A stretch of 64,000 bases of DNA from positions 16,110,876 through 16,174,875 of the forward strand of contig NC_057789.1 of the NCBI RefSeq assembly GCF_014905175.1, given 5' to 3'. Each line of letters begins with the position of its first letter. The stretch's first letter is position 1. The notes below the pieces were generated by a model. The model searched no databases. It had not been told where the DNA came from and was given only the letters and a program-made list of their open reading frames with translations. The position numbers and the translations under genes are program-made. Below, piece by piece: positions 25,419-36,369 of this stretch. The DNA is from Aphidius gifuensis. Its lineage: Eukaryota; Arthropoda; Insecta; Hymenoptera; Braconidae.

Positions 25419-27047
25419 ATGGAGAAATTAAATGATATATTGAATGTAAAATGTCCAGAATTGATAGTTAAAATTGGAAAAAATGAATACAGAGCATTGA
25501 TAAGGACAGGTAGTGCACATAATGTAATGTCGTACAATGTTTTTAAATTACACTCAGATCAAGATGTTCACGAAATAGAAGATGATCAAAATCCAGCCAA
25601 TAAAACCGTTTATTTTACATATATAATAAACGAGGTCAAATTTTATGATAAAGCAGTTGTGGAGTATGATCTTGGTTATGATATGGTACTGGGATACCAA
25701 TGGATAATTAAAAATGGAGTGTCAATAAATTATGGTGATGAATCTATCAGCATAAACAAATATAATATTGTTCAGTATTTTAGTGATATGAAATCACAAC
25801 ATAAAAATGAAAAATTAAATATTAAAGAAAACATGAAAATATTGAGTGAGCAACAGGGGGGTAACACCTCAGGAGATTGCCATAAAGGCAAAAATAAAAA
25901 TAAAATAAATACAACAAGTGTTGATAAGTGTAAAAATAATAAAAATAAAAATAACACGTTGTTGTGCAAGATGGCAGCCAAAGAGGCAGAAATACTGAAA
26001 TTAAAATTTGAGATAGAGGAAGCAAGAAAGGCACAAACAATAGCCGAGCAAGCGTGTGCACAAGCAGATAAAGCCCGAGCACAGCTTGAAGAAAAATTTA
26101 AACATATTGAAAATATAAATAAACATCAACAAAATAAATTAAATGTTGATGATAATGTGTTTAAAAATGAAAATAAAATAAATGATCAGCAGGGGGGTGA
26201 TATCTCAAAAGATATTAATCACAATGATAAAACAATGTGTGATCAACACAATCAAACAATAGTTGTTGATAATCAAAATAAAAATAAATTTAATATTGTG
26301 ATGAATAATCGCAACAATCAAAATGATAAAATAAATTGTAATCAGCAAAATAAATTAAATTTTGTTGAAAATATCTGTGAAAATAAAAGTGTATCTAATG
26401 TTGTGGATAAAATTCATAATCAATACATTGATACAACAAATGGTTGTCATGAAAATGAATTAAATTTTGTCCATAATAATCACCAGAATCATGTTGAGAA
26501 AATAAATAATTATCACCAAATAATTTGTGATAATAATATATGTAAAAATAATGCTAATAAAACAAACAATTTGAAGAAAATGAAAGTCAATGTGTTCAAT
26601 AATAAATATGACAATAATATTGGAAAAGTAAATACTGGGCAACGATACAAACTGGTCAATAGTGTCAATAATAAAATTAAAAATAAAATTAAATGCAAGA
26701 TAAAATACAAACATTTAATTAATAATAATAATATGAATGGCAGAAAGTACAAATTTGATGGCAAATTTGGATGTAAAAGATATTTGGGTCATTTGGATAT
26801 GTTTGTTGACTTTGATTTGACTATTCAATTGAGAAGAGTGAATGCTGAATTACTCTGGTTAATGTCATTTGCCTCATGCCAAGGACCAGGTGGCATATTG
26901 TTGATGATCCTAATTCAAATAACTTCAATGTTATATATCGTATATAATATTCTAGAAGTTAAATTCAATAACTCAATGATGGATGCCACGATTACAATAT
27001 GCTGGGAATATGTAAGATGTGGCAGAAATTCATCTGAATTTTACTAA
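25419..27047 (+). CDS. Retrotransposon ORF: aspartic-protease-like domain, coiled coil, Asn/Lys-rich tail
   Basis: A 542-residue ORF inside the LTR element. Residues about 10-110 look like a retropepsin fold: ALIRTGSAHNVMS at 26-38 in place of the usual ALxDTGS, and DMVLGYQWI in place of the usual xILGxDWL. The catalytic Asp is Arg29, so the domain should not be an active protease. Residues about 190-240 are a heptad-rich coiled coil (MAAKEAEILKLKFEIEEARK). Then comes a long Asn/Lys/His-rich region with two QQGG(N/D) repeats, and a hydrophobic segment near 495-520 (GGILLMILIQITSMLYIVY) that could span a membrane. No Gag, RT or IN motifs were found. What the protein does, if anything, is unknown. 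The frame is intact over 1.6 kb, which suggests recent selection or youth. Confidence 0.75.
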   Translation: MEKLNDILNVKCPELIVKIGKNEYRALIRTGSAHNVMSYNVFKLHSDQDVHEIEDDQNPANKTVYFTYIINEVKFYDKAVVEYDLGYDMVLGYQWIIKNGVSINYGDESISINKYNIVQYFSDMKSQHKNEKLNIKENMKILSEQQGGNTSGDCHKGKNKNKINTTSVDKCKNNKNKNNTLLCKMAAKEAEILKLKFEIEEARKAQTIAEQACAQADKARAQLEEKFKHIENINKHQQNKLNVDDNVFKNENKINDQQGGDISKDINHNDKTMCDQHNQTIVVDNQNKNKFNIVMNNRNNQNDKINCNQQNKLNFVENICENKSVSNVVDKIHNQYIDTTNGCHENELNFVHNNHQNHVEKINNYHQIICDNNICKNNANKTNNLKKMKVNVFNNKYDNNIGKVNTGQRYKLVNSVNNKIKNKIKCKIKYKHLINNNNMNGRKYKFDGKFGCKRYLGHLDMFVDFDLTIQLRRVNAELLWLMSFASCQGPGGILLMILIQITSMLYIVYNILEVKFNNSMMDATITICWEYVRCGRNSSEFY

Positions 27048-27377
27048 TCAATGTAAATGTATATTATATCCTTTTTTAAAAAATAATGTAAAGTTTTAAT
27101 ATTTGATAACTATAATTTTGTATGTTAAATTTCAAGGTCAAAGATTAATTTGATTTTAAAAAGAAATATTTGTGGTTGTAAATAAGGATTATTGTAAAAT
27201 TTTATTTAGGTACAGTTAAAATTAATTTTAAATGTAAAATAATAGTGATTTTAAAGTCTATGATGATTAAGAATTTTGAATTGTTTATTATAAATATTTT
27301 GTATACTACTTGTATGTAAACGCTACTATAATTTTCATTAATATGATAAATCATGTATAATGAAAAAGGGGGGTAGT

Positions 27378-27784
27378 TGTAGCGTGTATAAATATATATA
27401 TGTATAAGATGTATGTATGAGTGTCCGTGACACTAGACGGAGAGAATTTAGGTGTAAAATGTTTGTATGTGTTTCGATAGGGAGAGAAAAATAAAAACGG
27501 CACTTCCAGTCCGGCCACCATCGAGTGCGTCCGCAAAATAAAAATTATAAATATTTTTGGTGACGTGGTTTTACCACATCACCCATACATTAAAGCATAT
27601 TGTACCAGTATATCATATAAATTGCATATTAAAATACAGAGTTAAAATAATATTAAATTAAAAAATTGTGTTTGATTTTATTTAAAATATTTAACCAAAA
27701 TCTTGTAATATTAAATTAAAGTAATTTGTGGTAAAATTTGGATATAAAATAAAAATCCAAATAGAAATAAAACCGCAACTCACA
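27378..27784 (+). repeat. 3' LTR
   Basis: Partner of the 5' LTR, two bases shorter because of a GT deletion in a GTGTGTCTC stretch. It is preceded by the polypurine tract at about 27363-27373. Confidence 0.93.
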
Positions 27785-27788
27785 TGAT

Positions 27789-28035
27789 TGATATTATTAT
27801 TATAAATATCATATTGATATCATCATTTATACTATGAACTTTATCAATATTAATAATAATATCACTAATTAATTGATTGTTGATATTATTAAAGTCGTTA
27901 CAAATATCTTGACAGACTGCGATAGAAGTTTTACTTCCCTCGCGCGTACTGCTAAAACACACATTTTTTTTTTTCTGTAGCAGTTAGCCAAACAATTTTT
28001 GGTATCCAAACATCAGTGTCTTTAAATAATTCTTT
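27789..28035 (-). pseudogene. Candidate exon of an unrecognised gene, cut by the LTR element
   Basis: The acceptor TTTTACAG ends at 28036. From 28035 the minus strand encodes KELFKDTDVWIPKIVWLTAT, then enters a run of 11 A. Past the run the original frame stops soon, while another frame stays open (STREGSKTSIAVCQDICNDF) to the LTR boundary. A one-base change in the A run would connect them. The 3' part is truncated by the retrotransposon target site at 27788. I do not recognise the protein. Confidence 0.4.
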
Positions 28036-28139
28036 CTGTAAAATATGAATTGTTTATCAAACAGTTTCATATCAATATAAAATGAATGAATTAAATTAGC
28101 AATATAACATAGAAATTAAAAGAAACAAAATTACCATTA

Positions 28140-30548
28140 CCCAGGTAGAAAACTTCCGTTGGCCCGACTGTCGGCTGACGGAGTGTCCCGACTTATTAAG
28201 TCGGAGAAAAGTCGGGCCGACGTCGGATATTCTGTTAAATTCCCGTAAAGTAAAAAATTTAGAATATCGATTGCATTTTCCCAAAGAAACTAAATTGTTA
28301 ATAGATAGACTATTTATGTTTGTACTTTGTTTCTAATCATTCTAATCATGAATATTTTTCAATAGATTAGGCATAATTTTTTGTTTTACTCGAATTAACT
28401 TTAAAATAACAGCTTGAGGTTATAGTCGAGATTTTAGACGACATTTATGAGAAAACGGTTCTCATCCAATTACTGTATATCGAAAATACTAAGCCTGCTG
28501 TTTTACCGGCAGGCTAGCGACGAGTAATTTTAAATATGCAACTTCAACAATCATGTTCATGTTTGGATCGGTTTGGATTAAAAACAACAAGTTTAATAAA
28601 TAAAAATATCGTCTTGAATATTGTATTAAAATATAATTACCGATTGTTTTAACATCTGTATATTGTATTGTTGACTCAGGTATATTACTATTATGATTAT
28701 TATCATTATCATGTGGGAAATAAGGTAGCTAACCATACTGCTTTTCCTTAAACATTTTTATTCATTTAATAAATAAAGTACATGTAAATTTATTTAACAA
28801 AAATAAAAATGTCCAAGGAAAAGCAGTAGCTAAGGAGTTGAGGTTGCCAAAAAATTGTTTTTTAAGGAAATAATGTTGCTTAAAATATAATTTTTTGGCA
28901 ACCTTATTTCCTTAGTTACATTCTTTTCTTAGCTACTGTTTTTTGTTAGACATTTGTATTCTTAAAAATTAAATTTACATGTATTTTATTTCTGAAATAA
29001 ATAAAAATGTCCAAGGAAAAGCAGTAGCTAAGGAGTTGAGGTTGCCAAAAAATTGTTTTTTAAGGAAATAATGTTGCTTAAAATATAATTTTTTGGCAAC
29101 CTTAATTCCTTAGCTACATCTTTTTCTTAGCTACTACTTTTCCTTGGACATTTTTATTTTTTTAAAATAAAATTACATGAAATTTATTTATTGAATTATC
29201 AAAAATATCCAAGGAAAAGTAGTAGCTCAGGAAAAGATGTAGCTAAGGAATTAATGTGACTCAGGAATTATGTCCTTGAAACATAATTTTTTGACAACCT
29301 TAATTCCTTAGCTACATCTTTTCCTTAGCTATTGCTTTTCCTTGGACATTTGTATTTTTAAAAAAAAAATTTACATGTATTTTATTTATAAAATAAATGA
29401 AAAATGCCCAAGGACAAGCAGTGGCTAAAGAAAAGATGTAGCTAAGGAATTAATGTGACTAAGGAATTATGTCCTTAAAACATAATTTTTTGGCAACCTC
29501 AATTCCTCAGCCACATTAATTCCTTAAAGTTGTTTTTTACTAACTTTCCTTGGACATTTTCTATTTATTTTATAAATAAAATACATGTAAAGTTTTTTTT
29601 CAAGAATACAAATGTCCAAGGAAAAGCAGTAGCTAAGGAATTAATGTGGCTAAAGAATTGAGGTTGCCAAAGAATTATGTTTTAAGGAAATAATTCCTTA
29701 GTCACATTAATTCCTTAGCTACATCTTTTCCTTAGCTACTGCTTTTCCTTGGACATTTTATATTTATTTCATAAATAAAATACATGTAAATTTTTTTTGT
29801 AGAAATACAAATGTGCAAGGAAAATTAGCAGCTAAGGAATTAATGTGGCTAAGGAATTAATGTTGCCAAAAAATTGTGTTTCAAGGAAATAATTCCTGAG
29901 TCACATTAATTCTTTAGCTACATCTTTTCCTTAAATATTTTTGATGATTTAATAAATAAATTTCATGTAATTTTATTTTCAAAAAATAAAAATGTCCAAG
30001 GAAAAGTAGTAGCTAAGGAAAAGATGTACCTAAGGAATTAAGGTTGCCAAAAAACTATATTTTAAGCAACATTATTTCCATGAAACATAATTCTTCGGCA
30101 ACCTTAATTTCTTAGCTAATCCAAATCGATCCAAACATGAACATGATTGTTAAAGTTGCATATTTAAAATTACTCGTCGCTAGCCTGCCGGTAAAACAGC
30201 AGGCTTAGTATTTTCGATATACATTAATTGGATGAGAACCGTTTTCTCATAAATGTCGTCTAAAATCTCGACTATAACCTCAAGCTGTCATTTTAATGTT
30301 AATTCGAGTAAAACAAAAAATTATGCTTAATCTATTGAAAAATATTCATGATTAGAATGATTAGAAACAAATTACAAACATAAGTAGTCTATCTATCAAC
30401 AATTTAGTTTCTTTCGGAAAATGCAATCGATATTCTAAATCTTTTACTTTAAGGGAATTTAACAGAATATCCGACGTCGGCCCGACTGAAATCCCGACTT
30501 TCCTACGACTTTATTGAGTCAGGCGCGACACATATTTTTCTACCTGGG
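28140..30548. mobile_element. 2.4-kb foldback with AAGGAAAAGCAGTAGCTAAG repeats, TA target duplication
   Basis: Inverted arms of about 430 bases (28140-28580 and 30118-30548) begin CCCAGGTAGAAAA, with TA on each flank (28138-28139 and 30549-30550). Between them lie about seven modules, each an inverted pair of CAAGGAAAAGCAGTAGCTAA and a block near TTGCCAAAAAATT, separated by AT-rich TTTATTTxxTAAATAAA palindromes (for example 28741-28970, 28985-29160, 29205-29355, 29400-29560, 29610-29755, 29805-29935). No ORF was recognised. TA duplication suggests Tc1/mariner-type mobilisation (inference). Confidence 0.9.
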
Positions 30549-30550
30549 TA

Positions 30551-30745
30551 ACTTTGTATTTGAATCATAATTTTTTTTTTCTTCATTGATGATTTTGTTA
30601 AAAGATGTTGACGCTTTTGTTTGATCAGTTCCATTTTTTACTAATGAATCACTTGTATTTAGACTATTTGTTAAATTTTTTGTTGATATAGCTTCTTGAA
30701 TTATATTTGAAATTTTAGCCAATATATTATGAATAGGAAGCAATG
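30551..30745 (-). pseudogene. Exon of an unrecognised gene, 3' edge hit by the foldback
   Basis: The acceptor AAATTTCAG ends at 30746. The open frame runs from 30745 (LLPIHNILAKISNIIQEAIS at the start, then Ser/Asn/Lys-rich) to the transposon boundary, where the element's first bases supply a stop within three codons. Across the element, at 28137, the minus strand resumes with ATG followed by GTAATT. The pre-insertion exon therefore probably ended ATG|GTAATT, and the element landed only about 5 bases before the splice donor. The host protein is unrecognised. It may belong with the exon at 28035. Confidence 0.5.
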
Positions 30746-30750
30746 CTGAA

Positions 30751-32668
30751 ATTTAAAAATTCATATAATAAATTTGATTTTTGATTACTTCATTAACTAC
30801 GTTTCATTTATTAAAATTTTCTTAACTAACTACTGATAAAATTACAAAACAATTTTGAATATCAAATTTATCTGCTGAAAATTTTTCATATTATTTTCAA
30901 CTGTACTGTGAAAGTTGTTTTTTTGTTAAATTAGCCTATTAGTTCTTACGTAGGTGGGACGCTTCGCGTCACCTACGTATTGAATTTGTCTAAGAAAAAA
31001 AAAAAAGTGTCGTAGCTCCTTAGCCAATAGACCTAGAGACTTCATATTATGATCAAAAGAAGCGTATTTTTAATACCTACAATTCGTATATTTTCGTTTT
31101 TTCAAAAAGTAATTACTAAAGCCGTAAATGCTAAAAATATTAAATTTGTTATTTTGTCTTTTTTTTTTTTAAATTAATAACTCTTAAACTATCCATCCGA
31201 TTAACTTCCACCGACTAATTTAAAGTTTTATTTTTTTTTCATCTACAATTTGCCGCAAAAATTAACGCGATATCTTAAAAATTGACAAAGATATTGATGA
31301 TTAATTACAAAATTTTATTTTCGGAGTCACGGAACTGATTAACATTGGAATCTGTCAAAATTATATTGAGGCAGATTAGTTGCACGAAGTTGGCAGCCCT
31401 GCTCAGTAAAACGCACTCACACAGATGAACATATGTTTATAATAATATTCCGTAGTAAACAAAACGACATAACCTATGAGCAATATGACATTTATTTAAA
31501 AAAAAAAAAAAATGAGCCAATTAATAATTGCTCATGACCCACCGGAGTATTGAAAATTTCAATTTTCGTCACAAGTGATTTTTTTTATAATAGTACTTTG
31601 TGATACAAGTGCATAAAATAGGACTTAGTCAAACGCGGTGAGTGATACCCGAGACAGAGTGGAAACATAAGGCGCCTTTTGCCCCCTTTTTTTTTTTTTT
31701 CTTTTTTCATAAATTAAACTAGTTTTCATTTTAAAGAACACAATTATTTTTCATTACAACTATCAATTTTTGTTTTATTAACAACAATATCAACAAGTTG
31801 CAACATGACAGGTCCGAGTATGTCAAATGATACACACACACTTACACACAAAATGCAGTCAGATCAAATAGAATAGCTAAAGTTGTATCACACCAGACAG
31901 CGCGACATCATAATTCTAATTATTTGACAAGAATTTCTAACTCTAGTGATTAAAAATACCTAGGAAAGCAACTTAGTAGCCTAAATAAAACAACTTAGCA
32001 GCCTAAATAAAGCAACTTAGTAGCCTGGGGACATTATGAGTGCGTGTTAGCCGAAAGATGGGGTAAAGTATCACTTTGTGAACGCAAACGCGTGGAATAA
32101 AGTAGGGTAAAATATGCCTCAGTGAAGGAAATGTTTTTTTTTTTATAGAAGTTTTAACTTCCCATTTAAAAAAAAAAAGAATATTTAATACGTTTTGAAG
32201 TTGCAAAAAATATGTCATTGAGTAAGTACTTTTTCCATACTTTTTTTTTTCTAAATAATATACGTAATAATGCCTTTATTATTTTTTTTTACTTAAAAAC
32301 CGTCATTAAACGAGTTAAAAAGTGAATTGTAATATATTGTAAAAGTGATACTAATTATGGTTTTTCTTTTATAAATTTTATTTATTTATTATTTTCCATT
32401 TATATATAAATCGTGATATTAAAAAAAAAAAAAATATATTTATCATATATGTGCAAAAAAAAGTTTAATATTCTTGAAAATATAGCAAGTGTATGGGTAT
32501 TCATTATGTCAATTCGTCAGTTGTTTATATATAAGTTTGACAGTTTTTTTTTCTTTGGCCTCATATAAGACCTTCAATTTTTTTTACCTACTCATTGTTT
32601 GAAAAAAAGATGGGCATAATTTCTAATTTTTTTAGTCCGTTTTCACTTTCATTAGCGTTATCTATTAA
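30751..32668. other. Spacer with a perfect 30-base hairpin and AT-rich DNA
   Basis: No gene was recognised. At 30945-30985 TACGTAGGTGGGACGC is followed at once by its near complement GCGTCACCTACGTA, a strong hairpin that may be a transposon terminus. Around 31365-31430 is a GC-richer patch (GGCAGCCCTGCTCAGTAAAA). Three copies of CAACTTAG(T/C)AGCCTAAATAAA occur at 31960-32020. The rest is AT-rich. Confidence 0.5.
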
Positions 32669-32676
32669 TTAAATAT

Positions 32677-33563
32677 TAGGGCTCCATGCAGTACTAGACA
32701 AGACGAGATTCAACGAGTCTCGGTATCGGTCTCGCTCGTTCGCACCAGGTCTTGGTCTTGGTCTCGGTCTCGCAGTTTCAGGATTTTAGGTCTCGGTCTC
32801 AGTATCGTCTCGAAAGTATCGCCGGGTCTCGCTTTTAAACTAATGATTTTTCGTTAAGTAAAATATAAAAGAATGGAAACCAAATGATTGAATAATATAT
32901 AAATATTTTATTAAAGTTTATATAAAATAAAAATAATTAATACTATATTATTTAATATTTGAAAATAATAAATAAATATAAAATAATGAAATAAATCAAA
33001 TAAATATTGAATTATTTTGATTTATATTTTATATCAATAAAATTGATAAATTAAATCATACAAAATTATAACATGAATAGCTTTTAGAATTATTAAAATA
33101 ATTTTTCCGAAAAAATAAAAAAAGAAAAAATGTTCAAAGTTGAACCTTTAAATTTTAAAAATCAATGAAGTAGTTGGACAAAAGTCTTCAGAAATTCCAT
33201 AAACAAATAATAGATTTTTTTCTTTCTTTCTCTTCCTTGATATGTATTTTTCTCTTTTCACGAAGTAAAATACTGCTTTTAAAATATCAGATACAAAAAA
33301 TATCAATTTAGGAAAATATAATTGGCGTAACTTTACGATTTTCATAGGTACATAAGGCTTGTAGATATCTCGTTGTAACTGTAGTGTCAGTGTCTTACTG
33401 TACAGTATTTTACTGCATAACAGTTCTTCTTTTCAATACGATTCATTACGAGCAAAAAGAAAAAATTTGATTCAAAGTCTCCTGGCGGTATCGATTGGTC
33501 TTGGTATCCGTATCGTTTTATTGACTGAAGACGATCTCGGTCTGGGTACCGCATGAAGCCCTA
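32677..33563. mobile_element. hAT-like MITE with 8-bp target duplication and GGTCTCGG repeats
   Basis: Termini TAGGGCTCCATGCAGTAC and the complement of TAGGGCTTCATGCGGTAC lie at 32677 and 33563. The flanks TTAAATAT (32669-32676) and TTAAATAG (33564-33571) agree at 7 of 8 bases, the duplication size of hAT transposons. The inner ends carry repeated GGTCTCGGTATCG-like words (32716-32836 and, inverted, 33480-33545). The centre is AT-rich with no transposase. Confidence 0.88.
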
Positions 33564-33866
33564 TTAAATAGACAAACTATTATAAAACGCATTTGTGCGT
33601 TTTCTTTTTATTTTTTTAATAAACTTCGATTTTATTTTTTTTTAATTATTATTATTACTTTTTTTCGGTATTTTTTTTTTTGTTTTTTTTTTTTTGGAAG
33701 GATGTATTTTATGCTTGCATAAGCAAAAAAATGGTTGTGTTTCTTTTTTTTTTCTAAACTGATCTAACGGTTAAATCTTTCAAGTTCAGGAAAAAAAAAA
33801 AAAAAAAAAAAGAAAATATAAAAGACCCTCACACTATCTAACAAAAGAAAAAAAAAATAATATATA

Positions 33867-34341
33867 GGGGAAAGCGGGGCAAAATGGAACGGCGGGGCAA
33901 AATGGAACACCCAAAAAAATATTTTGACTCATATTTTTTTTCATTTTTTCGTCACTCTTCGATTAAAAAAGCCGGAAGAAAATAGATGCAATAAAAAAAA
34001 AATTTTCTTGAAAATTTTTTGAACATTTTTTTTAAGAACAAAGAATATTATTTTTTATATGTTTTTTTTTGTTCGTCGAGAAAAATAGTGATAAATTAAT
34101 TTAAAAGCAATTGTTCGTAATTATAAATGAAGAGAAATAAAAAAAAGTTAATTTTTGTGATTAATATCACATTTTATTCAACAACGATAAATAAATTTAT
34201 AATAATAATTTTTTTTTTTAATTTTTAAAAATTATTTATGTTTTTTTTATTAATAAGGGAGAAAAACTAATCGGAAAATACTATTGTCATACATCGATTT
34301 ATTTTTTTTCCTTAAGTGTTCCATTTTGCCCCGCTTTCCCC
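33867..34341. mobile_element. MITE with GGGGAAAGCGGGGCAAAATG termini
   Basis: Perfect inverted ends of about 25 bases (33867 and 34341), with TATATA on both sides. The left end repeats CGGGGCAAAATGGAAC in tandem. The interior is AT-rich and lacks an ORF. Confidence 0.88.
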
Positions 34342-34517
34342 TATATATACATACAATTGTACCCATCATATGTTTGTAGTATGGTGTACATCTCTTACTT
34401 TTTGTTTTTATTTTTTTTCAAAGACCTTCAAAAAATTATCAAATATTAAAAAGCGGTCGGACAATATGAAAATTCCACCACTAAGATATACTAATCTACA
34501 ATATTTCCAGATATATA

Positions 34518-35327
34518 GGGAGGCATTTTCAAATACCGGTCATCGTTTGATACCGATTATTTTGGAATTCAGGATTTGGACCAAAAACGAAATTATTTTT
34601 TTCCACCATTTCATAATTTTTTTTTTACCGAGTATTTCTCTAGACCAGGTTTAAAATTTTGTTTTTTATCATTCTGTCAATAAAATTTTGGGAATGGGCC
34701 GATGATAATTACTAATTTTTTTATAACTGATTGAAAAAAAATTTTTTTACGAATTTTAAAAATAGAAAAATTTAATAATGGTTTCTTGTAGAGAAACCAA
34801 GAATAAAAATAAATGATATCTCGATGAATTTTGTTTTTCCCTATATTTAAGGATGGAAAGATAGAAAAACTGCGATGCTTAAAATTCAATTTTTGAAGCT
34901 TTTACCCTCGAAATATGGAAAAAACCTAAATTTGCCCAGATATCATTTATTTTTATTTTTGATTTCTTTACAAGAAACCATTATTAGATTATTCTAAAAT
35001 TAGATTATTTTAAAATTGGTAAAAAAATTTTTTTTTAATCAGTTATAAAAAAATTAGTTATTATTCTCGGCCCATTCCCAAATTTTTATGGGTGACTTGT
35101 TTCTACCTCGAGATGATATGGGAAAAATTTCAGAATTTTAAACCTGGTCTAATTTGAGAAATACTCTATAGTAGGAAAAAAAAAATTATTTTATGGTGTA
35201 AAAATGGTGGAAAAAAATTGAAAAAGAATAAGGTCGTTTTTTGGTCCAAAATACACCTAGAAAAAAATTTCCAAGTGAATCGGTAGGGGTCAGGCCGATG
35301 ACTCGGTGATTTAACCTGGAATGCCCC
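34518..35327. mobile_element. Full-length foldback element
   Basis: The two halves are imperfect inverted copies around a centre near 34880. Matching blocks include TTTGGACCAAAAACG and its complement, CTAGACCAGGTTTAAAATT and its complement, GGGAATGGGCCGATGATAAT and its complement, and TAATGGTTTCTTGTAGAGAA and its complement. The tips are ATATAGGGAGGCATT and its near complement. There is no coding capacity. Confidence 0.82.
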
Positions 35328-36369
35328 ATATATATTTATATATACATACAGTGGTGGTTTCGGGGACTACTTCATATATACAATGGTGGTTTTGAGGACG
35401 GTCCCCAAAGCAACATCTCAGTTAATGGTGGTTTTGAGGACGGTCCTCAAAACCCCATTTGAAAAATATGCTTTGGTGGTTTTGAGGACTTTTTATTTTA
35501 CCAGGTATAATTTTCATAAATTGAAATGTGAAGTAGGTATTACGACCGATTTATCTTCAATTGATTCCATCTTAAACTATAAATAGTAATGATTCGATGA
35601 AAAAATTCAATTATTTACCAAAATAAGAATTTTTTCGTGTGTCCCTGAAACCTCCATTCCAAGAACATCATTTTTCGATCTACTGGAGGTTTCAAGGACT
35701 TTTGATAAAAAAGCAACATTACTGCGCTAAATGCATTTTTACGATTCAATTCAAACTACAAACATGTTCTCAGTGAATTTTCAGTATAAAGAAAATATCA
35801 CTATGCTTTATAATAACATTTAACATAATTATATCTGTTTTAATATTGCATGTCCCCGAAACCACCAATAACTACCTTTTTTTTCACACAGAGGCAGTTT
35901 TGAGGACTTAATTTTTGGAACCTCAATTCGATGGAACAGTCGAATTTATGAATTTCGATATGAATTTTCTGGCAGTTCTCAATAAGATTCTTCCCTTTTC
36001 ATGAAATTCATCGTTGAAATTGCAGTCGATTGGATAATAACTTTCGATTCTACTTTAATCTAAATGTCGCCAAAACTACCATTTTACGGATTTCGTATCT
36101 CCAGCTATTGGCAGTTTTGAAGACATTCTGTAAAAATAGAAAATGCACATAATTGTTGAAAGTCCTCGAAAGCACCGTGACATACAATTTTTTATAATTG
36201 TGGAATGGTTGTTTCGAGGACATATGCTAAAATTTGAATAATAAAAAGATATTATATTTGTTACGAGTTCTACTGAAGCTTTCTTTGTGTCCACAGAACG
36301 TAGAGGTTTAGAAATTTCATAGAACCTTTCTGATAATCTCAAACGATACTCAAATATAAACGGAATTAA

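Larger units (their letters stand above)
24198..27784 (+). mobile_element. Young non-autonomous LTR retrotransposon (Ty3/Gypsy-like), TSD TGAT
   Basis: Two direct repeats, 24198-24606 (409 bases) and 27378-27784 (407 bases), start TGTAGCG and end CTCACA, and TGAT flanks both sides (24194-24197 and 27785-27788). I count about four differences between the LTRs, one a 2-base gap, so the insertion is recent. A primer-binding-like TGGCTCCCAAC follows two bases after the 5' LTR. A polypurine tract, AAAAAGGGGGG, sits just before the 3' LTR. The only ORF is the 542-codon one listed below; no reverse transcriptase or integrase is present. A 4-bp duplication and TG..CA ends fit Ty3/Gypsy (family knowledge). 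Confidence 0.93.

Noticed and set aside
25772..26764. Several minus-strand ORFs opposite the retrotransposon gene
   Set aside because: Leu/Phe/Ile-rich shadows of the Asn/Lys-rich plus-strand frame.
34316..34654. 112-codon plus-strand ORF
   Set aside because: Spans the end of one MITE and the left arm of a foldback. No homology was seen.
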